This document shows, one piece after another, positions 9,044 to 17,891 of a DNA stretch of 56,364 nucleotides (position 1 is the first letter of the stretch; each line of letters opens with the position of its first letter). The position numbers and the translations under genes were made by a program. Origin of the DNA: Gammaproteobacteria bacterium UBA3067 (GTDB lineage: Bacteria > Pseudomonadota > Gammaproteobacteria > Pseudomonadales > UBA3067); NCBI GenBank assembly GCA_002366835.1, contig DFBZ01000096.1, positions 1-56,364 of the forward strand, in the 5' to 3' direction. Below the pieces are notes generated by a model that did no database searches, was not told where the DNA came from, and saw nothing but the letters and a program-made list of their open reading frames with translations.

Positions 9044-9478
9044 ATGTCGCGTCTTGGATTGAGTTTTGTTGTAACGATTTTTATGACAATCAGCGCTCAG
9101 GTGCTGGCTGAACCAGGCTCCTTTGTGGTGAGCGAAGACGAGGCCATGCTGATTGGGGCTGTGCATCGCCAAGTAGAGTCGATGAACCGAGAAGACCTAG
9201 GTGCATATATGGAAGGGATACACCCGAAAGCGCCTATTTTTGATCGCTATAAGATTGTAATGGGGCAGCTCTTTACTGTTTATGACCTGAGTACGCGTGC
9301 AGAAAAAATAAAAGTGCTATCTGTTGATAAGGATTACGCGATCGTTAGGTTGACGTTGAGCAAGCGTAAAATTCAGGGGCGGGCGAATTTCAGAGATACG
9401 ACAATTGAGTCGCTTTGGGTTTATCGGCGAGGAAGCGGTTCGTGGCTACTGTGGTCGACATTGAACTTGTCGGCTTAA
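9044..9478 (+). CDS. exported hypothetical protein, NTF2/SnoaL-like
   Basis: A 144-residue protein. Residues 1-23 form a Sec signal peptide (hydrophobic LGLSFVVTIFMTI, cleavage expected after VLA). The mature part starts with a helix (AMLIGAVHRQVESMNREDLGAYMEG) followed by beta strands ending in an SLWVYRRGSGSWLLWS hairpin. That order resembles small NTF2-like proteins, but no catalytic residues can be assigned. ATG 9044 is chosen because it follows GAGGTTTGGAG at good spacing; GTG 9041 adjoins it. Probably periplasmic; function unknown. Confidence 0.7.
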   Translation: MSRLGLSFVVTIFMTISAQVLAEPGSFVVSEDEAMLIGAVHRQVESMNREDLGAYMEGIHPKAPIFDRYKIVMGQLFTVYDLSTRAEKIKVLSVDKDYAIVRLTLSKRKIQGRANFRDTTIESLWVYRRGSGSWLLWSTLNLSA

Positions 9479-10123
9479 CTGTCTTTGGATTGCCAGGGAG
9501 CTTGCTGGCTAAGGTTCTTGTTTGCTCTTGATTAGGGGTTTCAGGCTAGGTTCTGGGTGAGGTGTGGCGTTTACCGCATTTTGTGTGCTCGTTTGAGTAC
9601 CAATAAGCGGGGGTATTTTACGTTTTAACTCTTTCTGTTTGAAGGGGGATGCCCTGTCAGCTTTTTATGAAACTCTACCAGTTGAATGATAAAACCTTGA
9701 GAAAAGGTTTTTTGTTGGGGTTTTTGCGGTCTCTGCGGTTTATAGAGAGCACCTAGTGGGACGCTGCAGTGTGTAGGCTTTCCTAATAATACCCTGCGTG
9801 GATGCGCCTTTTTACACTGTTCAGTGTCGCGTTTTCTCCTGTTGTGACCTTCTAGCTGTTTCTGTGGAAAAAACAATCAGTTTTGGAGCGGGTAAGGATT
9901 TCTCTTAACATGCTGATATTTCGGCATAAATATTTCGTCATTTGTATTGTGATGAGTGTTTGCAATAAAACACATTTCTTTTGGCGTTCCCCTTTTATAC
10001 TTTCTGGGGATATGTGCAATACTAATATCTGTTTCGGTTGGCGCGCTTGTACTTGTCAGCGGCTTTATAATCATAATCGAAATGTTTTTTGCATCTAATA
10101 ATTAAAAAACGTGGAGAAATACT
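9479..10123. other. long leader before the first monooxygenase C gene
   Basis: 645 bp without a believable gene; the short ORFs here overlap one another on both strands. It presumably holds the promoter and 5' leader of the 10124 gene. No terminator or riboswitch was recognised. Confidence 0.4.
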
Positions 10124-10945
10124 ATGGCAGTTATTGCTGATAAGCCTGCGGGCTTAGTGGATGGTTCAGATAGATCATTAATGAAGAGATTGCTCTTTCC
10201 TTATTCAAATGAGGGTATGCCGCGTGCACCGGTTGCACTTTTTCTGATTATATTGGCGATTATGCTTCCTGCATTGGGTTTATATCGTTGGTACATGGAG
10301 TCAACTGCCTTTACCGTTGGATTGGATTATTTTGAGCCAGAGTTTCAAACTTACTGGATGAGCTGGTTTTACGGGCAGCTGACTCTCTTTGCTGTTATCG
10401 GTGCGGTTTCTATACCATGGTTATGGTTCACTCGGCCTTCGAGAGAAGAGGTGATGGCCATGTCCGCAAAAGACGAGCTGGGTGTATATATACTTATATT
10501 CACTGGTTTAGCGATGCTAAGTTTGGCGGTTCCCCTGATTTTAGGTATTTGGACAGAGGCTGATGCGGCATGGCACCAGGTGACTATTCGTGATACTGAC
10601 TTTACCCCAACCCACATCCAGTTGTTTTATGGTGTAATCCCAGCGCTTGCTGTTGCCATTGTGGTGGGTTTGCTTTGGTTGCATACGCGTATGCCTGATT
10701 ATATCGGTAGGGTTTCAATTCCTTTGTTTATGGTTGGGGCGGCTCCTTTGTTGATTATGCCTAATTTGGGATATAACGAGTGGGGTCACACGTTTTTCTA
10801 TGCGGAAGAGCTGTTTGCTGCTCCAGTCCATTGGGGCTTTGTAATGCTGGGATGGGGGCTTTTTGGTGTGGTTGGTTTCTTTCTTGAGAGCATTAACCGA
10901 GTACTGGTTTTAACTAAAGTGAAGAAGGGTGAGGTAAGGGTCTAA
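10124..10945 (+). CDS. copper membrane monooxygenase subunit C, copy 1
   Basis: A 273-residue polytopic membrane protein (about five or six helices) of the PmoC/AmoC/HmoC family. The family core is visible: GLDYFEPEFQTYWMSW (~67-82), EADAAWHQVTIRDTDFTPTH (145-164) and NEWGHTFFYAEELFAAP. The metal-site residues known from PmoC (Asp-x3-His, then His 13 later) are all present as D147, H151 and H164. In known enzymes C works with A and B to oxidise methane, ammonia or short hydrocarbons; the substrate cannot be read here. The gene is alone, with leader AACGTGGAGAAATA and its own terminator. Neither A nor B is in the window. Confidence 0.93.
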   Translation: MAVIADKPAGLVDGSDRSLMKRLLFPYSNEGMPRAPVALFLIILAIMLPALGLYRWYMESTAFTVGLDYFEPEFQTYWMSWFYGQLTLFAVIGAVSIPWLWFTRPSREEVMAMSAKDELGVYILIFTGLAMLSLAVPLILGIWTEADAAWHQVTIRDTDFTPTHIQLFYGVIPALAVAIVVGLLWLHTRMPDYIGRVSIPLFMVGAAPLLIMPNLGYNEWGHTFFYAEELFAAPVHWGFVMLGWGLFGVVGFFLESINRVLVLTKVKKGEVRV

Positions 10946-10986
10946 TATATAAGTGCTTTTTTCTTGATCTGTGTTGCAAAAAAAAG

Positions 10987-11012
10987 GAGGGCTATATGCC
11001 CTCTTTTTTTTT
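10987..11012 (+). terminator. terminator of monooxygenase C copy 1
   Basis: Perfect stem GAGGGC-TATAT-GCCCTC followed by nine Ts. It separates copy 1 from copy 2, so each copy is likely to be its own transcript. Confidence 0.92.
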
Positions 11013-11179
11013 GCATTTAAAAGTGGATTTATTATTCTCTTCGCTATAGTATCGTTTGTTATTATACGACAAGCGGTCGCGGAATATTGGAATAGATGGA
11101 TAGGGTTGATATCGCTGTTTGTGTGTAATGATAAAAAAATAACTTAAAAACAAATTATTTAAAACGTGGAGAAATAACG

Positions 11180-12004
11180 ATGGCTATTATCGCTGATAAG
11201 CCTACGGGCTTGGTTGATGGTTCGGATCGGCCTCTAATGAAACGATTACTCTTTCCCTATACTCGCGACGGCTTGCCTCGCTCACCTATCATGCTGGGCG
11301 TGCTTATACTCGCAGTAGCGACCCCGCTGTTATTCCTCTATCGGTGGTATATGGAGGCTACAGCGTTTACTGTTGGTTTGGACTATTTTGAGCCAGAGTT
11401 TCAAACTTACTGGATGAGTTGGTTTTATGGCCAGCTAACGGTCATAGCCCTAATTGGTGCTATTGGTGTGCCTTGGATGTGGTTCACTCGACCTTCGAGA
11501 GAAGAAGTGATGGCCATGTCAGCTAAAGATGAGCTTGGTGTATACGTGTTGATCTTTAGCGTAATGGGAATGGTGAGTGTTTTGGTTCCTACAGTTTTAG
11601 GCATTTGGGTTGAAGCTGACGCTGCATGGCATCAGGTAACTATACGCGATACTGATTTCACCCCGACCCATATCCAGTTATTCTATGGTGTAATTCCAAT
11701 GGCTGCTGTTGGTATTATATTGGGAGCGTTTTGGTTACATACACGTATGCCTGACTATGTTGGTAGGCTATCCATCCCTCTGGCTATGGTTGCTGCTGCT
11801 CCCGTTTTGATTATGCCTAACTTGGGGTATAACGAGTGGGGTCATACCTTCTTCTACGCTGAAGAGCTATTTGCTGCACCAGTTCACTATGGTTTCGTAG
11901 TGTTGGGGTGGGGACTTTTTGGTATAAGTGGGTTTTTAATTGAGAGTATTAATCGCGTTTTGGTTTTAACTAAAGTAGCAAAAAAAGATACAACTGCTGC
12001 GTAA
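11180..12004 (+). CDS. copper membrane monooxygenase subunit C, copy 2
   Basis: A 274-residue close paralogue of copy 1. It shares the N-terminal motif DKPTGLVDGSDRPLMKRLLF, the EPEFQTYWMSWFYGQ block, WFTRPSREEVMAMSAKDELG and the C-terminal NEWGHTFFYAEELFAAPVHYGF. Metal-site residues D147, H151 and H164 are intact. The translation leader AAAACGTGGAGAAATA is the same as for copy 1, so the two arose by duplication including the leader. Flanked by terminators on both sides, with 234 bp upstream. Divergence is concentrated in the transmembrane stretches. Role presumably the same subunit under another condition (inference). Confidence 0.93.
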   Translation: MAIIADKPTGLVDGSDRPLMKRLLFPYTRDGLPRSPIMLGVLILAVATPLLFLYRWYMEATAFTVGLDYFEPEFQTYWMSWFYGQLTVIALIGAIGVPWMWFTRPSREEVMAMSAKDELGVYVLIFSVMGMVSVLVPTVLGIWVEADAAWHQVTIRDTDFTPTHIQLFYGVIPMAAVGIILGAFWLHTRMPDYVGRLSIPLAMVAAAPVLIMPNLGYNEWGHTFFYAEELFAAPVHYGFVVLGWGLFGISGFLIESINRVLVLTKVAKKDTTAA

Positions 12005-12040
12005 TATAGTATGGCCATCTGGCTATAAAGAATAATAAAA

Positions 12041-12069
12041 AGGGGGCGACGGTATCGCCCCCTTTTTAT
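12041..12069 (+). terminator. terminator of monooxygenase C copy 2
   Basis: Perfect 9-bp stem AGGGGGCGA / TCGCCCCCT with a 5-nt loop and a T tract. Copy 2 is therefore bounded by terminators. Confidence 0.92.
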
Positions 12070-12167
12070 TTTCCTCCCCTTCAAGCAATAATTCCCTAAT
12101 AAGAGCCTTATTTGCAGAAGATTAATTCATGCTTCTGGCGACTCTTCTCTAGCGCCCCTTTCCCGAT

Positions 12168-12454
12168 AGGCTGTTGACATTCTATTGACTTAGCCATCTA
12201 TGGTGCTGCTTAAGGTGACTAGAGCTTGCTCGATTTGCACAGCAAATACTTTGAGTACTCTTGGTAAAGCCCCGCATAAAATATCCAAAGCGTTTCACTA
12301 GGCAGGCACTTCTTATTCACTACAAGGTATAGAAACAGGTGTATGCTCGGCTTTGGCACCCTGTGTCGTTCTACCTCCTCCATCCATGGAGTCGTCCGCT
12401 TTCTCGCTTGACTTGCCTTGTATTTGGCTTGACGTAGCGAATTCCAACAGCCTG
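12168..12454. repeat. MITE-like palindromic repeat, copy 2
   Basis: Starts AGGCTGTTGACATTC and ends GAATTCCAACAGCCTG, an imperfect terminal inverted repeat matching that of the 619-757 block. The outer segments also match copy 1 (ATTCTATTGACTTAGCCATC; CTCGCTTGACTTGCCTTGTAT). The middle is ~150 bp longer than in copy 1, so one copy has gained or lost an internal segment. It separates the second and third monooxygenase C genes. Confidence 0.65.
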
Positions 12455-12797
12455 CTAGTCCCCTCTGCTTGTTTAGTCTCGTTAGGCCGGCGCCAGACTC
12501 TTGGGAGTAACAGCCCCCCGAGAATCTACCTTCTTGTTTAATAGAGGCTTTAAAAGTAACACCGCTTAAGAGTGCGTGGGGCTTTCGAATAACGTCACTA
12601 GCTGTGCCGGCTTGAAAGCTGAGTTTGAACTTGTTTTATTTCGATCGGTTGATTGTCTTAAGTCAAAGTTTTTTAACTTTTAAGTCTGTAACTTACAACC
12701 ACTGCTTATCAAGTCTGTTCAGTGAAGATTGTGAGGGGGCGAAAGAGTCTTCTTTAATGTTTTGCTGAAAATCATAGAAAAACGAAGGGGAATACCT

Positions 12798-13607
12798 ATG
12801 GCTATTGTTACGAGTAAACCACAAGCATCATCTTCCAGTCGCACGTTTTTGACGCGCTTGCTTTATCCGAGAGACGCAGAGGGGCTGCCAAGGTCGCCGG
12901 TGAAGCTTGCGGTTGGTGTGTCCTTGGTGGCAGCTTTTGCCTTGTTCTTGTACCGCTGGTATATGGAGGCAACCGCTTTTACTGTCGGTCTTGATTATTT
13001 TGAACCTGAGTTTCAAACCTATTGGATGAGTTGGCTATATGGCCAAGGAATTGTGATTACGCTGATAGGCTTGATCGGTTTGCCGGCAATTTGGTTTACG
13101 CGCCCTAGCAAGGAGGAGGTGCTATCCATGCCTGCGAGTGATGAGCTGGGGTGGTATATGATGCTCTTTACTTTCTTAGCTGTTGGGAGCTTTTTGGTGG
13201 TGTGTGTGTTGGGCATTTGGGTTGAGGCTGACGCCGCTTGGCACCAAGTAACTATTCGCGATACTGATTTTACGCCAACCCATATCCAGTTATTCTATGG
13301 ACTTATTCCGATGGCTGCAGTAGGAATTGTGCTTGGCTTAGCTTGGATTCATACGCGCCTTCCTGATTATCAGGGCCGATTCTCTATTCCTTTGGGGATA
13401 GCAGCATCAGCTCCTCTTCTTATTATGCCTAATCTTGGATATAACGAGTGGGGTCATACTTTCTTCTATGCGGAAGAGTTATTCGCCGCGCCAGTGCACT
13501 GGGGTTTCGTAGTGCTGGGTTGGGGGTTATTTGCAGTAACGGGCTTTTTCCTGGAGTGTTTTAACAGGGTTTCGGTTCTGACAAAGCTTAAGGAGAAGCG
13601 TGCATAG
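12798..13607 (+). CDS. copper membrane monooxygenase subunit C, copy 3
   Basis: A 269-residue third paralogue, more diverged at the N-terminus (MAIVTSKPQASSSSRTFLT) but identical in the metal-site block. Asp145, His149 and His162 hold the same spacing as in the other copies. EPEFQTYWMSWLYGQ and NEWGHTFFYAEELFAAPVHWGF are conserved. ATG 12798 is chosen because GAAGGGGAA precedes it and the other copies begin MA(V/I)I; the frame stays open upstream to 12762. The leader differs from copies 1 and 2, suggesting different expression. It ends at a terminator shared with the convergent MipA gene. Confidence 0.92.
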   Translation: MAIVTSKPQASSSSRTFLTRLLYPRDAEGLPRSPVKLAVGVSLVAAFALFLYRWYMEATAFTVGLDYFEPEFQTYWMSWLYGQGIVITLIGLIGLPAIWFTRPSKEEVLSMPASDELGWYMMLFTFLAVGSFLVVCVLGIWVEADAAWHQVTIRDTDFTPTHIQLFYGLIPMAAVGIVLGLAWIHTRLPDYQGRFSIPLGIAASAPLLIMPNLGYNEWGHTFFYAEELFAAPVHWGFVVLGWGLFAVTGFFLECFNRVSVLTKLKEKRA

Positions 13608-13643
13608 CACTTTTTACTGAAAGAATGAAATAGAGTGCTAGAT

Positions 13644-13674
13644 AAAAAAGGCCGAGCTTAAAGCGGCCTTTTTT
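13644..13674. terminator. bidirectional terminator between monooxygenase C copy 3 and MipA gene
   Basis: Perfect 11-bp stem AAAAAAGGCCG / CGGCCTTTTTT with a 9-nt loop. T runs on both sides let it serve both convergent genes. Confidence 0.9.
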
Positions 13675-14452
13675 ATTGTTCTGAAAAAATCCAGGTGATA
13701 GAGCTTCCCCAAAGTAAGCTCTTGTTTCGTTTTACTAAAGGGCTGTCTTTCCGTTCGCTGCCTGCTAAATCGACCAGCCTAAAATAGGCGTCAAACTTAA
13801 GCCTCCCTTGCCTTTTCTGCATCCCTAGTGAGTAGAGAAAACCGCTATACCCTTTGTCAGGGGAGTAAGGTGGTCTATACGCGGTGCTAAATGCCTTGTC
13901 TACACCATAGTAGTAATTGTTATGTTTTCTACTTGCGTAGATCGGCCCTAGGCCCGCTCTGAAGCGCCATTGGTAATACTGGAAGTGGTATTTGATGAGC
14001 GGGTTGCTGAGCCACCCAATGCCTTTCGTCTGTTTGAAGTCACTAGCAAGGCCGTATCTTAGAGGAATATCAAAAAAAAGTGTATTCCGTGCATTCCTCC
14101 ACAAGTAATACTCCAGGGCAGGGCCAACCTCTAATACAGGGTCTAGGTCAGGCATTTCTTTTCGGGCGCCGTTATTTTTACTTTCTACAGGTGGTGTTCC
14201 GTCTGCACTAATGTCTATCACTACTTTTTCTGAATCAAAGAGAAGGCTGCTTATTCTACCGTTTGAGAATGTTAGCAGTGGGCCCTTGTATTCTAAATAG
14301 GGAATTGGAGCTAGAACATTATTAATGTGCTCTGAACCCGGATAGTCTGGAATGCTGTAGAAACCCATACCAACCCCAAGAGACCAATGACTTTCAGTCG
14401 TACTGTCTGTCGCATATAGCCTGTCTGAGGCGGTGATGGACATAAGCAGCAA
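13673..14452 (-). CDS. MipA/OmpV family outer-membrane protein
   Basis: A beta-barrel protein of 259 residues from TTG 14452. The mature part begins WSLGVGMGFYSIPDYPGSEH, and LAPIPYLEYKGP follows, both typical of MipA/OmpV (scaffolds for murein-synthesising complexes, or porin-like). It ends in an aromatic/charged strand (SSITWIFSEQ). Upstream of TTG the same frame stays open and encodes KKKFTWLLLMS, a good basic-hydrophobic signal-peptide start, but no ATG or GTG is present. The true start may be a non-standard codon slightly upstream. Cleavage expected after DRLYA. Convergent with monooxygenase C copy 3. Confidence 0.8.
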   Translation of the reverse strand: MLLMSITASDRLYATDSTTESHWSLGVGMGFYSIPDYPGSEHINNVLAPIPYLEYKGPLLTFSNGRISSLLFDSEKVVIDISADGTPPVESKNNGARKEMPDLDPVLEVGPALEYYLWRNARNTLFFDIPLRYGLASDFKQTKGIGWLSNPLIKYHFQYYQWRFRAGLGPIYASRKHNNYYYGVDKAFSTAYRPPYSPDKGYSGFLYSLGMQKRQGRLKFDAYFRLVDLAGSERKDSPLVKRNKSLLWGSSITWIFSEQ

Positions 14453-14850
14453 CCATGTGAACTTCTTTTTTAAGGGAGTGCAGATTTTCTTTCTCTCCGC
14501 TTGGAAAGCAAAAGGTGAATCAATCGCTTATAAACAGACTGCTAGGGCATTTCAAAATTCTGGCCATGTTTCCTGAACAGTCAGTGATATTAGAAAACCA
14601 AGTGATTACATAAGATAACGAATGAAAGTGTAAATTATGCTCACTCGGCCTCTAGACTTAGATGATAGAGAGGAGGTCGGGGGGCTTGCAAGCTGCCTGG
14701 TTTCATCATCCTCAATAATAGACAGTGGAACAGCTAGTGTCTTGAGAGCGGGTGCGATTGAACCTGCTACAGGGGGGAGTTCCATATGATTCCGCTCGTA
14801 TGCTTACGGCTTTCTCTACAAAGACACTTTAGTTTGTTTATCGGTGAAAG
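14453..14850. other. intergenic region, divergent promoters
   Basis: 398 bp between divergent MipA and MORN genes. It presumably holds both promoters. No convincing ORF, repeat or RNA gene was recognised. Confidence 0.35.
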
Positions 14851-16056
14851 ATGAGAATACTTGTTTGTTCGAAAAAAAAGGTGGGTAAAAACTTTCCGAT
14901 ACCCATTCTCCTTTTGGCTGTGGGCTTACTGCCAGCATGCCAGAGAAGTGAAAATGTAAAGGTTAATTTTAATAGCGGTAGTCATTACATTGGCAAGGTG
15001 AAGTCTGAGAAAAAAGAAGGCCATGGTGTTTTTATTTGGCCAAACGGCGCTCGTTATGAAGGAGATTGGCAGGATGACCTTCAATCTGGATACGGAATTT
15101 ATGTTGACGGCGCTGGTGCGAAATATGAAGGGCAGTGGCAGGCAGGTAAGTACCACGGGGATGGCATATACACATGGCCTAGCGGCAGCCAGTACCGAGG
15201 GCAATTTAAAGATGGAGAAAAAAAAGGCCAGGGCGTTTTTCAATGGGCCAGTGGTGATAAATATACGGGGCAGTGGAAGCATAATAAACTCGAGGGGTTT
15301 GGGATAAAAACTTGGCATTCGGGTAAAGTTTATGAAGGAGAGTTTAAAAGCGGCCAGATGCATGGTCAGGGAAAGCTAAAATGGCCTGATGGCCACAGCT
15401 ATGAGGGTGGTTTTCGAAATAACTTGGCGGAGGGTTCTGGCATGTACCGCTGGCCTGATGAAACCTATTACCAAGGCGATTTCGTTAAAGGTATGAAGCA
15501 TGGGGGTGGCACCCAGGTATGGGCGGACGGCCATCGCTACGAAGGAAGTTTTATTGCCGATAAAAGATCGGGTAAAGGTATCATGAAATGGCCAGATGGC
15601 AGAGTTTATAAGGGGCAATTCGCAAACGATGAAATCACTGGTAAGGGTGAGATGAGCTGGTTGAATACCGAGAAATATTCAGGTGAATTTGAGGGTGGAA
15701 ACCCCTCGGGCACCGGCACCTATACTTGGCCCGACGGGGCTATATATAGCGGTTTGTTTTTAAAAGGCTTAAAACACGGTAAGGGTAAATATAAATATTC
15801 AGATGGGCGAAGTTATGAAGGGGAGTTTAAGAATGATGTCCCTGATGGAAGAGGGAATTACGCCTGGCCGAGTGGAGAGCGTTACGACGGCGTGTTTAAG
15901 TCAGGTGAAAAGCAAGGTAAGGGTGTTTTTTACTGGGCAGACGGTAGTCGCTACGAGGGAACGTTTGCTAACGACAAGATTAATGGAAGTGGGTCTTGTT
16001 ATTTTGGTGGCAAGCCTGAATCGTGTAAATTTAAAAACGGTGTGCGTGTGGATTAG
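14851..16056 (+). CDS. MORN-repeat lipoprotein
   Basis: A 401-residue protein with a basic N-terminus, hydrophobic segment PIPILLLAVG and a lipobox LLPAC (~residues 26-30), so probably a lipid-anchored envelope protein. The rest is almost entirely ~15 tandem MORN repeats of 23 residues: Y-x-G-x-(F/W) then a G-x-G-x-x-x-W-(P/A)-(D/S/N)-G turn, from YIGKV near residue 47 to YEGTF near 375. MORN repeats form elongated beta solenoids that bind proteins or lipids in other systems. A short Cys-containing tail (SGSCYFGG, ESCKF) follows. Monocistronic, with a strong terminator. Role unknown. Confidence 0.88.
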   Translation: MRILVCSKKKVGKNFPIPILLLAVGLLPACQRSENVKVNFNSGSHYIGKVKSEKKEGHGVFIWPNGARYEGDWQDDLQSGYGIYVDGAGAKYEGQWQAGKYHGDGIYTWPSGSQYRGQFKDGEKKGQGVFQWASGDKYTGQWKHNKLEGFGIKTWHSGKVYEGEFKSGQMHGQGKLKWPDGHSYEGGFRNNLAEGSGMYRWPDETYYQGDFVKGMKHGGGTQVWADGHRYEGSFIADKRSGKGIMKWPDGRVYKGQFANDEITGKGEMSWLNTEKYSGEFEGGNPSGTGTYTWPDGAIYSGLFLKGLKHGKGKYKYSDGRSYEGEFKNDVPDGRGNYAWPSGERYDGVFKSGEKQGKGVFYWADGSRYEGTFANDKINGSGSCYFGGKPESCKFKNGVRVD

Positions 16057-16096
16057 TAATTTAAAATCTACTTAAGGCCGCAGGCTGGTAATCTTT

Positions 16097-16150
16097 TGCC
16101 AGAAAAAAGCCACCATAGGAACAAACCTCTATGGTGGCTTTTTTCTGGCA
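16097..16150. terminator. strong bidirectional terminator
   Basis: Perfect 22-bp inverted repeat (arms 16097-16118 and 16129-16150, beginning TGCCAGAAAAAAGCC) with a 10-nt loop. A and T runs on the two arms allow termination on both strands between the convergent MORN gene and the 16218-17090 gene. Confidence 0.93.
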
Positions 16151-16217
16151 GCTGTTTTGATGCGAATGGAATATCGGGGCGACAAGCTCTGTGACGCCGT
16201 CACGCCAGAGAGCTTGC

Positions 16218-17090
16218 CTATCTTTCACCCTTCTGTAAAAGTTTGATCAGTGCGGTGGATGCTCTCGCAATTTCTGCGATGGCTTGTTCATTGTTACTGA
16301 TTTCAACCCATCGGTCTCCGTTAACCGGAGAGCGCAGCCAACAGCTATTTGTTCCTAGGGAGCACCGGTAAGTGATAAAGGGATCAAGACCATAAACATT
16401 TATTTTTGTGGTGTCTATTACCGATTTAGCACCTGTATTTTTAAGCATGTTTATTCTTTGGCTGCTGGTTATCAAATTACCAGAGCTGTCTCGATTAAGT
16501 CGGTAGCGTGTCAAAGGCCGCTGCCCCGGTTTGATGATCTTTGTTGGGCGCTTTAAGGCATAGGACGCAAGCATTTCATTGATATGTTTAAGCAGCGCAT
16601 CGCTGGCGCTGTTCGTTAAGTAAAGTTGCTTTAACTGCTTTATGTATTGCGCCTCAGTATTTTCAATCAGTGAGGTGGGCGGCTTTGCGGTTGCTGCGTT
16701 TGGCTTGCTTGAGGAGTTCTGGTGTTGGTTGTTTCTTTTCTCAATATTGGTGAGTAAGCCAAGGGCCTTTTTGTAGTCGGGGCTTCCCCTTTCTGCAAAC
16801 CCAACAAATTTGATTAGATTTATTGAGGCTTTGTCCAACTCATCGAGATGAAAGAGGGTGGTGCCGTATAAAAAGTAGAATCGCTTGGGCAGCGGCGTGT
16901 TAAGCGCTTGGGCCTGAGAAAGAAAGCGCTTTGCTTCGTGTTGGTTGTTGGAGTCGATAGCGCTCTCGGCAGCTAATAGCAACCGGTCTGCTTCCGCATT
17001 GACGGGTAAGTCCAGCCCTAGAGCAGGAAAGCAGGTGAGGAATAAGCCAAGAAATGCGAGTGGTTTTAAGAAGTTGAGTGTCTTTAACAT
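16218..17090 (-). CDS. exported hypothetical protein with TPR-like helices
   Basis: A 290-residue protein with a Sec signal peptide (KPLAFLGLFLTCFPALG, cleavage after ALG or nearby). Residues ~35-115 look like two TPR-type helical hairpins (EADRLLLAAESAIDSNN; FLYGTTLFHLDELDKASINL). A Ser/Asn/Pro-rich linker follows at ~118-145. The C-terminal part contains a Cys pair (YRCSLGTNSCW) that could form a disulfide, and a block VNGDRWVEI. Predicted periplasmic. No family recognised beyond TPR-like repeats. Confidence 0.7.
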   Translation of the reverse strand: MLKTLNFLKPLAFLGLFLTCFPALGLDLPVNAEADRLLLAAESAIDSNNQHEAKRFLSQAQALNTPLPKRFYFLYGTTLFHLDELDKASINLIKFVGFAERGSPDYKKALGLLTNIEKRNNQHQNSSSKPNAATAKPPTSLIENTEAQYIKQLKQLYLTNSASDALLKHINEMLASYALKRPTKIIKPGQRPLTRYRLNRDSSGNLITSSQRINMLKNTGAKSVIDTTKINVYGLDPFITYRCSLGTNSCWLRSPVNGDRWVEISNNEQAIAEIARASTALIKLLQKGER

Positions 17091-17539
17091 TAATTGAGTC
17101 CTGCTTTTGTTTAAATTAAGAAAGTAACGCGGCTACTACTGAGTCTTGTAAGCGGGTTCTTGGTGAGGGCCCAGGCTGTCCGCTAAGTAAATTCTGAAGG
17201 CATGGAAATATTGGATGCCCGTTAAAGTATAAAAAGAGGTTAGCAGAGATGTTTCAAATTTCCCACTACGTTAGTAGGGCCGCCTTCTCTTAGTACATAC
17301 AGGGGGCTGAAGCTTATAGCTGCGTTTGCCGTTTTGAAGTTGAAAGAGAATTGCAGGTGAGTTGAGTTTTGAGTTATTCTTCTACGGAAATTTGCTTAGA
17401 GCGTGGGTGGCTTGGAACTTATGCTTCTGGCGCTTGAGGGCTGCTAATAACAAAAGTAACAGTTGGCTGACAGCAATGCTGGATGTCGAAAGCAGGTCTC
17501 CGGGTGATTTTAAAACAATAATGAAAGGAAGATGCAAAG
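17091..17539. other. intergenic region
   Basis: 449 bp between divergent genes. A short plus-strand frame at 17362-17619 overlaps the next gene and has no recognisable content, so it was not called. Nothing else seen. Confidence 0.35.
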
Positions 17540-17845
17540 ATGAAAAGCGTTATTTTTATAGGCAAGATAGGAACGTTAGCAACATGGGTCGCTTTGGCCA
17601 GCAATATGTTTATTCCTGAATTTTGGGCAAATATCAATGCAGATATCGGCCTCTATCTGAACCTCGGCTTTATTGGTATGGCACTTATCCATGTTTTTGA
17701 AGCGCTTATATTTATGAATAGTAACCGTAATTCAAATGAACCTATATTGTTGGATGGTTTTCAGGTTTTCGCTTTTGGTGTTTTTCATACCATGGCCCTA
17801 AAGCAAAATGACACGTCACAAGGTTCGTACTCCCAAGCTGCTTAA
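17540..17845 (+). CDS. small membrane protein, DUF1145-like
   Basis: A 101-residue protein preceded by AGGAAG. Three hydrophobic stretches are seen: VIFIGKIGTLATWVALAS, LYLNLGFIGMALIHVFEALIF and DGFQVFAFGVFHTMAL. The His/Glu in the second helix (IHVFEA) and the layout resemble the small inner-membrane DUF1145 family (YhhL-like). No function is established for that family. A terminator follows directly. Confidence 0.6.
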   Translation: MKSVIFIGKIGTLATWVALASNMFIPEFWANINADIGLYLNLGFIGMALIHVFEALIFMNSNRNSNEPILLDGFQVFAFGVFHTMALKQNDTSQGSYSQAA

Positions 17846-17854
17846 GCTTGAGCT

Positions 17855-17891
17855 ACACCCTAAAAGGGAATGAATAACGCTTTTAGGGTGT
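17855..17891. terminator. bidirectional terminator
   Basis: Perfect 11-bp arms ACACCCTAAAA (17855-17865) and TTTTAGGGTGT (17881-17891). It lies between convergent genes and overlaps the last codons of the PilZ gene. Confidence 0.85.

Noticed and set aside
9479..10123. Possible CRP or sigma-54 promoter before monooxygenase C copy 1
   Set aside because: Only weak partial matches such as TGTGATGAGTGTTTGCAA; not above chance.
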